A stretch of 55,218 nucleotides of DNA from Streptomyces celluloflavus (lineage in GTDB: Bacteria; Actinomycetota; Actinomycetes; Streptomycetales; Streptomycetaceae). The notes beneath the pieces are model-generated. The model was not told the origin of the DNA and did not search any database. It saw only the letters and a program-made list of their open reading frames with translations. Positions 1-6,813 of the stretch are shown in pieces. The position numbers and the translations under genes are program-made. The stretch covers positions 1 through 55,218 of the forward strand of contig JOEL01000042.1 of NCBI GenBank assembly GCA_000720995.1, written 5' to 3'. The stretch's first letter is position 1. The number at the start of each line of letters is the position of its first letter.

Positions 1-53
1 GAGAGCTTCTTCGGCCCCTGAGGGCTTCGAACCCTCCGGATCTGAAAGTCCAT
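1..53 (-). CDS. IS30-family transposase, N-terminal fragment (runs off the window)
   Basis: From ATG at 53 the minus strand reads MDFQIRRVRSPQGPKKLS and then leaves the window. This is the usual opening of Streptomyces IS30-type transposases, just ahead of their helix-turn-helix. Only 17-18 codons are visible, so integrity of the DDE domain cannot be judged. The string GGGTTCGAAGCCC inside it imitates a tRNA T-arm, but the frame explains it. The family call comes from memory of such N-termini. Confidence 0.65.
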   Translation of the reverse strand, partial: MDFQIRRVRSPQGPKKL

Positions 54-92
54 CGCATCCCCTGAACTGGGGTGTTGCGACGACCACTAGAA
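1..92 (-). mobile_element. End of an IS30-family insertion sequence (cut by window edge)
   Basis: The first bases read leftwards as the start of an IS30-type transposase (1-53). The stretch to about 92 is the untranslated end of the element; its minus strand holds GTGGTCGTCGCAACACC, which looks like the terminal region of such elements. The exact outer end and target duplication cannot be fixed because the other end is outside the window. Confidence 0.6.
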
Positions 93-142
93 CCTAAGAG
101 GACAGGTGGCGAGGCGGGCCCTTCGAGTTACGGGGGCGGGGC

Positions 143-1471
143 CTACGCCGCCTTACCCAAACGCACCAGCCGCCGCTCCGCCACCGCCTTGCGGGTCGCG
201 TAGAGCGTGATCGCGGCGGCGCCGACCATGGCGAACAGGCCGAGCAGGACGGTGCCCTCCCAGCCGGCGGCGCGGAAGGCGAGGGCGCCGAGGGCGCCGC
301 CCAGGCTGCTGCCGATGTAGTACGCGCACTGGTAGAGGGCCGACGCCTGGGCGCGGGCCGTCTTGGCGGTGCGGCTGACCGCGGCCGAGGCGACCGCGTG
401 GCCCGCGAAGAAGCCCGCGGTGATCAGGATCAGGCCCGCCAGCACCGCGGCGACGGAGTCGGCCAGGGACAGCAGCAGACCGGCCGCCGTCGTACCGACC
501 GCCAGATAGAGGGCGCCGCGCCGGCCCATCCTTGCGACCAGCTTGCCGGCCACCGCCGAGGAGACCGTACCGACGAGGTAGATCAGGAAGATCGAGCCGA
601 CGAGACCCTGGGGGAGGTTGAAGGGGGCGGCGACGAGGCGGTAGCCGATGACGGTGTAGACCGCGCCGAAGACCGTCATGAAGAGCGCGCCGATGCCGTA
701 CAGCCGGCGCAGCAGCGGATCGGCCAGATGCCCGCCGAGGGTGCGGGCGAGCACCCGCGGGCCCACCGGACGCGCCGCGAAATGCCGGGCCTTGGGGACC
801 AGCAGCCGGAAGACCACCGCGCACACCACCGCCAGCACACCCACCGCACCGAGCGCGGCCCGCCAGCCCCACGCCTGGGCGACCCAGCCGGTCACGATCC
901 GGCCCGACATACCGCCGATACTGTTGCCCGCCACGAACAGGCCGATGGCCGCCACCAGTGCCTTGGCGCGTACCTCCTCCGCCAGGAACGCCATCGCAGA
1001 GGCCGGCAGCCCGGCCAGCGCCACACCCTGGACGGCGCGCAGTGCGATCAGCCAGCCCAGCGACGGTGCGAACGGCACCAGCATGGCGATCAGCGCGGCC
1101 ACCGAGAGGGAGGCGGTCATCATCGTGCGCCGGCCGAGCCGCTCGGAGAGCGCGCTGAGCGGGATCACCGCGAGCGCCAGCCCGAAGGTGGCCGCCGAGA
1201 CGGTCCAGCTCGCCTGGTCGGGGGAGACGCCCAGGTCACCGGAGATGGCCGGCAGCAGCGCCTGCGTCGAGTAGAGGAGGGCGAAGGTGGCGATGCCGGC
1301 CGCGAAGAGGGCGAAGCTCATCCGGCGGTAGCCGGGGCCGCCCGGGTGCAGTTTGCGCGACTCGGGGTCGGCGGCGGTGGCCGGCGCGGAGTCGGGGGCC
1401 GGATCGGAAGAGAACTGGGGGGAGGCGGCCGTGCGGGTGAGGACGGACGCCCCCGTATCAGCGGGAGGCAT
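143..1471 (-). CDS. MFS transporter, drug-efflux type
   Basis: A 442-residue major facilitator. A polar, Ala/Pro-rich N-terminal tail of about 50 residues is followed by about twelve hydrophobic helices. The loop motif SERLGRRTMM (around residue 110) fits the MFS motif A between helices 2 and 3. It probably exports a small hydrophobic compound by proton antiport; the substrate cannot be told from sequence. It is divergent from the LysR gene at 1534, and the gap holds a perfect inverted repeat (1494-1516), so the regulator probably controls both. A start nearer the first helix (MSFALFAAG) is possible. Confidence 0.85.
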   Translation of the reverse strand: MPPADTGASVLTRTAASPQFSSDPAPDSAPATAADPESRKLHPGGPGYRRMSFALFAAGIATFALLYSTQALLPAISGDLGVSPDQASWTVSAATFGLALAVIPLSALSERLGRRTMMTASLSVAALIAMLVPFAPSLGWLIALRAVQGVALAGLPASAMAFLAEEVRAKALVAAIGLFVAGNSIGGMSGRIVTGWVAQAWGWRAALGAVGVLAVVCAVVFRLLVPKARHFAARPVGPRVLARTLGGHLADPLLRRLYGIGALFMTVFGAVYTVIGYRLVAAPFNLPQGLVGSIFLIYLVGTVSSAVAGKLVARMGRRGALYLAVGTTAAGLLLSLADSVAAVLAGLILITAGFFAGHAVASAAVSRTAKTARAQASALYQCAYYIGSSLGGALGALAFRAAGWEGTVLLGLFAMVGAAAITLYATRKAVAERRLVRLGKAA

Positions 1472-1493
1472 GCTTCGAAGGTAGGCTCACCCG

Positions 1494-1516
1494 TTTTATG
1501 CGTCCAATGCATAAAA
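1494..1516. promoter_or_regulatory. Inverted repeat between MFS and LysR genes, probable LysR operator
   Basis: TTTTATGC and GCATAAAA form perfect 8-bp arms around a 7-nt centre. The site is unusually A/T-rich for this genome and contains a T-N11-A core as in LysR-type operators. It lies about where the -35 of the lysR promoter is expected, with CATAAT at 1521-1526 as -10, and 23 bp from the MFS start. This geometry suits autoregulation plus control of the exporter. Confidence 0.6.
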
Positions 1517-1533
1517 AGGCCATAATCGATGCT

Positions 1534-2559
1534 GTGACACATGATCCCAGTTCACGGGCTGCTCTGTCGCAAGCTCGCAACAGAAATGACATGGCAGGGG
1601 CACGACGTAACGGCAGGGGGCCGGCGGAGGCGGCCGAGCCGGCCGAACTGGGGGAGGACTCCTGGGCGCTGACGCTCGCCCCGCGGCTGGCCCAGTTCAC
1701 CGCCGTCGCCCGGCACGAACACGTCACCCGCGCCGCCCATGAACTCGGTATGCCGCAGCCCACCCTCAGCCGCGCCGTCGTCCGGCTGGAGGACGACCTC
1801 GGCGTCGCCCTCTTCGCCCGGCACGGCCGCACCCTCTCGCTCACCCCGGCGGGCCGCGCCTTCCTCGCCGCCGCCGAGCGCGCCCTCACCGACCTGGAGC
1901 GCGCCACCGAATCCGTCCGCGCCGACGCCGACCCCGCCGCCGGCAAGGTCGCCTTCGGCTTTCTGCACACCCTCGGCTCGGAGACCGTGCCCGGCCTCAT
2001 CCGCACCTTCCGGGCCGACCACCCGCGCGTCCGCTTCCAGCTCGTCCAGAACTACGGCGAGGCGATGATCGAGCGGCTGCGCGCCGGTGACCTCGACCTC
2101 TGTCTGACCTCGCCGGTCCCGGACTACCCGGACCTGGTCGCCCGCCGCCTCGACGAACAGAAGCTCCGCCTGGTCGTACCGGACGACCACCGGCTGGCCG
2201 GCCGTAAACGCATCCGGCTCGCGGAGGCCGCCACCGAACTCTTCGTCACCCTCGAACCGGGCTACGGGCTGCGCCGGATCACCGACGCGCTCTGCGCGGA
2301 GGCCGGATTCACCCCCCGGGTGGCGTTCGAGGGGGAGGAGGCCGAGACGCTGCGCGGGCTGGTCGCGGCCGGACTGGGCGTGGCGCTGCTGCCGCCGCCC
2401 GCGGTGCCGCGGCCCGGCGTCGCGGAACTGACCGTGACGGCCCCGCGCGCGGTCCGCGAGATCGGCGTGGCCTGGCTGGACGGCCATCCGGACACGCCCC
2501 CGGTGGCCGCGTTCAAGAAGTTCCTGCTGAGCCGGCGGGGGCTGCTGCTGCCGAGGTGA
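1534..2559 (+). CDS. LysR-family transcriptional regulator
   Basis: The N-terminal winged helix-turn-helix (FTAVARHEHVTRAAHELGM then QPTLSRAVVRLEDDLG) is followed by a type 2 periplasmic-binding-like effector domain. I chose GTG 1534 (341 residues) because CATAAT at 1521-1526 ends 7 nt before it, giving an apparently leaderless mRNA, and no ribosome site precedes the alternatives. The upstream ATG 1498 lies inside the inverted repeat and is unlikely; ATG 1591 is a possible later start. Likely regulator of the divergent MFS exporter, by orientation and shared operator. Confidence 0.85.
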   Translation: MTHDPSSRAALSQARNRNDMAGARRNGRGPAEAAEPAELGEDSWALTLAPRLAQFTAVARHEHVTRAAHELGMPQPTLSRAVVRLEDDLGVALFARHGRTLSLTPAGRAFLAAAERALTDLERATESVRADADPAAGKVAFGFLHTLGSETVPGLIRTFRADHPRVRFQLVQNYGEAMIERLRAGDLDLCLTSPVPDYPDLVARRLDEQKLRLVVPDDHRLAGRKRIRLAEAATELFVTLEPGYGLRRITDALCAEAGFTPRVAFEGEEAETLRGLVAAGLGVALLPPPAVPRPGVAELTVTAPRAVREIGVAWLDGHPDTPPVAAFKKFLLSRRGLLLPR

Positions 2560-2584
2560 CCGGCGGTCCGCCGGCACGTTCCGG

Positions 2585-3352
2585 TCAGTGCCGCAGCGAC
2601 GCGCCGAAACCGGCGGCCAGCGGCATCCGCAGGCCCAGCGGCGGCGGCGCGGCCAGCGCGTCCCGCACCGGCCGGGCGTAGTCCCGGGCGAAGAGTGAGC
2701 CGAGCATGAAGTCGGCCGCCAGGGACAGGACTTCGGAGCGGTGCTGGTGCAGTGAGTGGCCGTCGGAGTGCACCTCGAAGCGGCAGGTGTCGCGGTTGAC
2801 CTTCTTGGCGCGCTCGGCGTAGCGGTAGGAGAGATCGGGGTCGGTGCGCTCGTCGTTCGTGCCGTGGACCAGCAGCACCTGCCGGCCGATGAGCTGCTTC
2901 ACCGGATCGGGGGCGGCGCCGTCCGCACCCGGGTCGGGCAGCCAAGGGGCGATCGCCAGCACGGAGTTGACGGCCGGATGGCCCGCGGCGTGCAGGGCGG
3001 CGCGGCCGCCCATACCCGTCCCGACGAGGCAGACCGGCACTTCGCCGTAGCGGCGTACCACCTCCTCCAGGGCCCACTCCGCGTCCCGTGCGGGGTCCGC
3101 CGCCGATCCGTTCCAGCCGCGGCAGCGGTAGTGCAGGACGTGGGCGGTCAGCCCCTCGGGGCGGCCCGCCTTCGCCAGCCGGGCCGCGAGCGGACGGACC
3201 GCCAGTTTCGTGATCGGCGACGGGCGCCGTACACCGTTCGGTCCGCCCTCCGGCAGGAGGAGCGCGACGCCGCTCACCTCCCCGTCCAACCCGGCCGTTC
3301 CCAGCGGTTTTCCCAGCCGGGCATCGCGCACCGGCAGCGCTTGCTGAGCCAT
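2585..3352 (-). CDS. Alpha/beta hydrolase (dienelactone-hydrolase-like)
   Basis: A 255-residue single-domain alpha/beta hydrolase. A nucleophile-elbow-like GTGMGG lacks the usual Ser (Gly-Thr-Gly-Met-Gly), followed by a strand ending in VHGTND and a late SDGHSLHQH that could supply the acid and His. With the elbow Ser missing, catalysis is uncertain and the substrate unknown. ATG 3352 is chosen over ATG 3388 because the protein then begins right before the conserved part. It is divergent from add. No signal peptide, so cytoplasmic. Confidence 0.75.
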   Translation of the reverse strand: MAQQALPVRDARLGKPLGTAGLDGEVSGVALLLPEGGPNGVRRPSPITKLAVRPLAARLAKAGRPEGLTAHVLHYRCRGWNGSAADPARDAEWALEEVVRRYGEVPVCLVGTGMGGRAALHAAGHPAVNSVLAIAPWLPDPGADGAAPDPVKQLIGRQVLLVHGTNDERTDPDLSYRYAERAKKVNRDTCRFEVHSDGHSLHQHRSEVLSLAADFMLGSLFARDYARPVRDALAAPPPLGLRMPLAAGFGASLRH

Positions 3353-3427
3353 GACGAGAACGATGGCAGAAGGTGGGGTGCGGGCCACCCTGTGGACGGG
3401 TCACTGTTACATATCGTTCGGGGAGAT

Positions 3428-3439
3428 CTACGCGCGTAG
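3428..3439. promoter_or_regulatory. CTACGCGCGTAG palindrome upstream of add (copy 1 of 3)
   Basis: A perfect 12-bp palindrome, 16 bp before the add start and 4 bp before a -10-like TAGAGT (3444-3449). It sits in the -35/-10 spacer, where a bound protein would block polymerase. The same 12 bases occur upstream of deoC (15270) and pnp (20975). Confidence 0.75.
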
Positions 3440-3443
3440 GCGT

Positions 3444-3449
3444 TAGAGT
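3444..3449 (+). promoter_or_regulatory. -10 element of a probably leaderless add promoter
   Basis: TAGAGT lies 6 nt before ATG 3456. Transcription would start at or next to the A of the start codon, and no Shine-Dalgarno sequence precedes the gene. Confidence 0.5.
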
Positions 3450-3455
3450 GCCGAG

Positions 3456-4571
3456 ATGACGAGCGAGACCACCAACCTCCCGAGCAGTGAACACATCCGG
3501 CGCGCACCCAAGGTGCTGCTGCACGATCACCTCGACGGCGGCCTGCGCCCCGGCACCATCGTCGACCTGGCCCGCGAGACGGGTTACGACGGACTCCCCG
3601 AAACCGACCCGGCCAAGCTCGGGGTCTGGTTCCGCGAGGCCGCCGACTCCGGTTCGCTGGAGCGCTATCTGGAGACCTTCGCGCACACCTGTGCCGTCAT
3701 GCAGACCCGCGCGGCCCTGGTCCGGGTGGCGGCCGAATGCGCCGAGGACCTGGCCGCCGACGGCGTCGTCTACGCCGAGGTCCGCTACGCCCCCGAGCAG
3801 CACCTGGAGGGCGGGCTCAGCCTCGAAGAGGTCGTCGAGGCCGTCAACGAGGGCTTCCGGGAAGGCGAGCGGCGGGCCCGCGCCGACGGCAACCGCATCC
3901 GCGTCGGCGCCCTGCTGACCGCCATGCGGCACGCCGCCCGCGCCCTGGAGATCGCCGAACTCGCCAACCGCTACCGCGACTCGGGCGTCATCGGCTTCGA
4001 CATCGCGGGCGCCGAGGCCGGCTTCCCGCCCACCCGCCACCTCGACGCCTTCGAGTACCTCAAGCGCGAGAACAACCACTTCACCATCCACGCCGGTGAA
4101 GCCTTCGGCCTCCCGTCCATCTGGCAGGCGCTCCAGTGGTGCGGCGCCGACCGGCTCGGCCACGGCGTCCGGATCATCGACGACATCGAGGTCGCCGACG
4201 ACGGCTCGGTCACCCTCGGCCGGCTCGCCTCCTACGTACGGGACAAGCGCATCCCGCTGGAGATGTGCCCGACCTCCAACCTCCAGACCGGTGCCGCCGC
4301 CTCCTACGCGGAGCACCCGATCGGGCTGCTGCGCCGCTTGCAGTTCAGGCTCACCGTGAACACCGACAACCGCCTGATGAGCGGCACGGACATGTCCCGG
4401 GAATTCGAGCACCTGGTCAAGACATTTCGATACACGCTCGATGACCTGCAATGGTTCACAGTCAATGCGATGAAATCAGCTTTCATTCCTTTCGATGAAC
4501 GTCTGGCGATGATCAATGACGTGATCAAGCCCGGGTACGCGGAGCTGCGCGCCGAATGGCTGTTCCGGTAG
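3456..4571 (+). CDS. add: Adenosine deaminase
   Basis: Hydrolyses adenosine and deoxyadenosine to inosine and deoxyinosine in purine salvage; cytoplasmic zinc enzyme, 371 residues, full length. Family motifs run in order: metal-binding HDHLDGG near residue 23, FTIHAGEA with the third zinc His and catalytic Glu, GHGVRI with the catalytic His, SNLQTGA, and NTDNR near the C-terminus with the metal Asp. The gene stands alone with a terminator at 4649, a palindromic operator at 3428 and a leaderless promoter. It shares the operator with deoC and pnp, which act later in the same route. Confidence 0.95.
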   Translation: MTSETTNLPSSEHIRRAPKVLLHDHLDGGLRPGTIVDLARETGYDGLPETDPAKLGVWFREAADSGSLERYLETFAHTCAVMQTRAALVRVAAECAEDLAADGVVYAEVRYAPEQHLEGGLSLEEVVEAVNEGFREGERRARADGNRIRVGALLTAMRHAARALEIAELANRYRDSGVIGFDIAGAEAGFPPTRHLDAFEYLKRENNHFTIHAGEAFGLPSIWQALQWCGADRLGHGVRIIDDIEVADDGSVTLGRLASYVRDKRIPLEMCPTSNLQTGAAASYAEHPIGLLRRLQFRLTVNTDNRLMSGTDMSREFEHLVKTFRYTLDDLQWFTVNAMKSAFIPFDERLAMINDVIKPGYAELRAEWLFR

Positions 4572-4648
4572 AGCGCCACAGCACCTGCCGTGAACAGTGG
4601 TTCTGACCCTGCGTAAGGGGAATCGACGGACGGCGACAGGGAAATTCG

Positions 4649-4681
4649 AACGGCCGGTGGGATCTTCTGCCGGCCGTTTTT
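4649..4681 (+). terminator. Rho-independent terminator after add
   Basis: AACGGCCGG (4649-4657) pairs with CCGGCCGTT (4670-4678) around a 12-nt loop, followed by a run of T (4677-4681). Confidence 0.8.
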
Positions 4682-4766
4682 CCCCGGCCGTGGCTGATTG
4701 CGGTGGCGGTGACCGCCTCACTAGGTTGCTGTGCCGGTCAAGCCCCCATCACGAGGACGTAATGCG

Positions 4767-5051
4767 ATGAAGCAGGGAACCATCAAGATTCTCGGTGCCG
4801 CCGTGCTCGGCGCCGCCTTCGCCGCCACCGCGGCGGGCACCGCCGCCGCCGCTCCGTCGGTCGACGGGGCCGGCGTCACCAAGGTGCTGGGTGGTCTGCC
4901 GCTCGCGCAGGCCGCCAAGACCGTCTCCGGGGTCACCCGGACCCAGCCGGGCGACGACGGCGTCCAGGGCAACCTCAACCAGAAGGGCAACAGCCTGCTG
5001 GGCGGGTTCCCCACGAACGTGGTCACCAAGGGCCTGCACCTCGGCGGCTGA
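4767..5051 (+). CDS. Small secreted protein
   Basis: A 94-residue protein with a clear signal peptide: MKQ start, hydrophobic Ala/Gly stretch, then AAAAPSVDG with cleavage probably after the Ala run. The mature part is about 65 residues with no Cys and ends LHLGG. Start ATG 4767 has GAGGAC about 9 nt upstream; an in-frame ATG at 4731 would place residues before the signal and is less likely. Its style (short Ala-rich secreted protein ending in Gly) resembles the protein at 11401. Function unknown. Confidence 0.7.
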   Translation: MKQGTIKILGAAVLGAAFAATAAGTAAAAPSVDGAGVTKVLGGLPLAQAAKTVSGVTRTQPGDDGVQGNLNQKGNSLLGGFPTNVVTKGLHLGG

Positions 5052-5123
5052 ACCTGCCGACCTCCCCCGTTCCGTAGGGGACACCCCGTTCTCCCCGCTC
5101 CCGGTTCCGTACGGGACACCCGG

Positions 5124-5170
5124 CCGTGCCCCGGCCGTGCGCCGCCTCTCGCGCACGGACCGGGGCACGG
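5124..5170. terminator. Long GC hairpin between convergent genes
   Basis: CCGTGCCCCGG (5124-5134) pairs with CCGGGGCACGG (5160-5170), with an inner stem CCGTGCGC/GCGCACGG (5135-5142, 5151-5158). It lies downstream of the small secreted protein and of the PspC gene, so it can serve both directions. Just before it, at about 5078-5122, are two imperfect copies of a roughly 20-bp unit containing GTTCCGTA and GGGACACCC. Confidence 0.7.
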
Positions 5171-5250
5171 TCATGAGTACGCCGACGGTCGTTCGTGAGC
5201 AGGCCGGCCGTGCGCGGGACGCCGACGGGCCGCGGGTTCGCTGGGGCGGG

Positions 5251-5457
5251 CTACCAGGCGGTGGAGCCGGCGGTCTCCTCGGAGGGGAGGAGTATCCACA
5301 GGGCCAGGTAGACGAGGCACTGTGTGCCGGGGAGCAGGCACGAGAGCAGGAAGAGCACGCGCATCGTGGCCGGGGTCGTACCGAAGCGGCGGGCCAGGCC
5401 CGCGCAGACCCCGGCGATCATTCGGTTGTGGTGCGGGCGGACCAGTGCGGCGGCCAT
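5251..5457 (-). CDS. PspC-domain small membrane protein
   Basis: 68 residues. The PspC signature is seen as NRMIAGVCAGLARRFG, followed by a hydrophobic stretch (VLFLLSCLLPGTQCLVYLAL) forming one or two membrane helices and a short acidic tail. PspC-domain proteins sit in the cytoplasmic membrane and take part in envelope stress responses. There is no associated pspA here. It follows the VanZ gene on the same strand after 45 bp and may be co-transcribed with it. Confidence 0.85.
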   Translation of the reverse strand: MAAALVRPHHNRMIAGVCAGLARRFGTTPATMRVLFLLSCLLPGTQCLVYLALWILLPSEETAGSTAW

Positions 5458-5502
5458 GGCGGCGACTCCTTTTCGACTCCGTGGGGCGGGTGCCCCGATG
5501 TC

Positions 5503-6054
5503 TCAAAGGTAGGTTCGCGAGCCGGAGAGAACATCGGCCTGCGGGGCCGGACCGACCCTGGTGATCCTCGGGGTCCTGCCGCCGCGGCGCTCCTCCCGGC
5601 GGCGTAGCCGGGACCGCAACCCAGGGACTACGGCCAGGTGCGCCAGTGCTACCCCCACGGTGTTCAGCAGCACCGTGTCGACGTCCGGAACCTGGCCCGG
5701 CACCGCGGTCTGGAGCAGCTCGACGGTCAGCGAGATCATCGCGCCGGCGAAGACGGTACGGGCCAGGGACGCCAGTGGGGAAACGTTCAGGCGCCCGGCC
5801 GCCAGCGGGAGCAGCACCCCCAGCGGCGCCAGCAGCAGCAACCCGCCGCCCAGCTCCCGTACGGCCTCCCACGGACCGTGCGACAGCTCGGCGCTGATCG
5901 ACGCCAGCGGTTCGAGGTTCGGCGCGGGCACCCAGGGCACCGTCCGGGGCCGCAGCATCAGCCAGCCGACGGTCAGCAGATGCGCCACCAGGAGGAGAAG
6001 GCAGGTGACGCGCAAACGGGGGGCGACGGTGCCGCCGGGGCCAAGACGCTGCAC
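5503..6054 (-). CDS. VanZ-family membrane protein
   Basis: 183 residues with GTG start. Four hydrophobic helices and the family pattern of a first helix with LLLVAHLLTVGWLMLRP, then WEAVRELGGGLLLLAPLG, SLTVELLQTAVPGQVPDVDTV and a final helix before a basic tail. VanZ-like proteins are named after a teicoplanin-resistance factor of unknown mechanism; the Streptomyces members have no proven role. It lies between PspC and the afsQ-linked lipoprotein on the same strand, so an envelope-related role is plausible but inferred. Confidence 0.8.
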   Translation of the reverse strand: MQRLGPGGTVAPRLRVTCLLLLVAHLLTVGWLMLRPRTVPWVPAPNLEPLASISAELSHGPWEAVRELGGGLLLLAPLGVLLPLAAGRLNVSPLASLARTVFAGAMISLTVELLQTAVPGQVPDVDTVLLNTVGVALAHLAVVPGLRSRLRRREERRGGRTPRITRVGPAPQADVLSGSRTYL

Positions 6055-6138
6055 ACAGGCCAGGACGCCGGTAGCGGGGGCCGCGGTTCCGCTCCGCCGC
6101 GCCCGTCTTGGCCCGTCTTGCCTGGGGGGTGCCGCGCG

Positions 6139-6813
6139 CTACCGGGGCAGCGGATCGCCCCAGCCCGCGTTCTGGGCGATGTCGGGGTGCGTACGCACCT
6201 CGGCGGAGCAGGCGTAGCGCTCCGGCGCGTCGTCGCCGGGCCCGCCCAGCACGGCCGCGTGCGTCCGCCCCAGCGCCGCCCCCGCACCGTACGTGCACGC
6301 CAGCTGCGCCAGCGCGAAGGACGGCAGATCGTCCGGCCGGATGCTCAGCCGCAGCGCGTCCGCGGGGTCGCCCGCGCGCGGTCCCGCGACCCGCAGGTTC
6401 TGGGGCACCGCGGTGCTGAACCCGGCCGCCTGCTCGGCGGCCGAGGGCTCCTTCTGGAGCTCGGTCAGCAGCGCACGGGCCTCCTGGAGGCGCGCCCCCT
6501 CGGCCGGAGTGCCCTCGGACCGGGCCACGGTCCGCTCCACCTGGACCAGCGCCGAACTGCACACCAGATAGACGGTGACCCGGGCGCCGTCGGGAACGGC
6601 GGTCCCCGTGTCTCCCGCCGGGACCTTGCAGCTCACCCGCGCGGGCGCGCCGCCCGCGTCGACCGGTACGGACGTGCCCCGGACGCCGCAGCCCGCGGCT
6701 GCGAGCGCGAGGGCCGCCAGGGCGACGGCGCGCCGCCACGCGCGTATGGGCGGCCCGCCCGGACCGGTCCGCGGCGCGCGGGTGGCGCGCCGGCTGTGCG
6801 GGGGCCGTGTCAT
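6139..6813 (-). CDS. Lipoprotein of the afsQ operon
   Basis: 224 residues. An Arg-rich N-terminus (twin Arg-like RR near residue 27) and a hydrophobic stretch end in the lipobox LAAAGC, so it is a lipoprotein outside the membrane. The ATG at 6813 overlaps the afsQ2 stop by four bases (ATGA), showing translational coupling. The rest is a globular domain with PDGARVTVYLVCSSALVQVER, suggestive of a GerMN-like fold, but I cannot be sure. By position it matches the conserved lipoprotein gene downstream of afsQ2; it may modulate the sensor. Confidence 0.85.
   Translation of the reverse strand: MTRPPHSRRATRAPRTGPGGPPIRAWRRAVALAALALAAAGCGVRGTSVPVDAGGAPARVSCKVPAGDTGTAVPDGARVTVYLVCSSALVQVERTVARSEGTPAEGARLQEARALLTELQKEPSAAEQAAGFSTAVPQNLRVAGPRAGDPADALRLSIRPDDLPSFALAQLACTYGAGAALGRTHAAVLGGPGDDAPERYACSAEVRTHPDIAQNAGWGDPLPR

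Noticed and set aside
1-75. tRNA-like sequence (T-arm-like GGGTTCGAAGCCC and an anticodon-arm-like GGACTTTCAGATCC on the minus strand)
   Set aside because: No D-arm or acceptor stem pairs, and the stretch translates exactly as an IS30 transposase start.
1498-1533. ATG 1498 as the LysR start
   Set aside because: It lies within an inverted repeat overlapping the predicted promoter and has no ribosome site.
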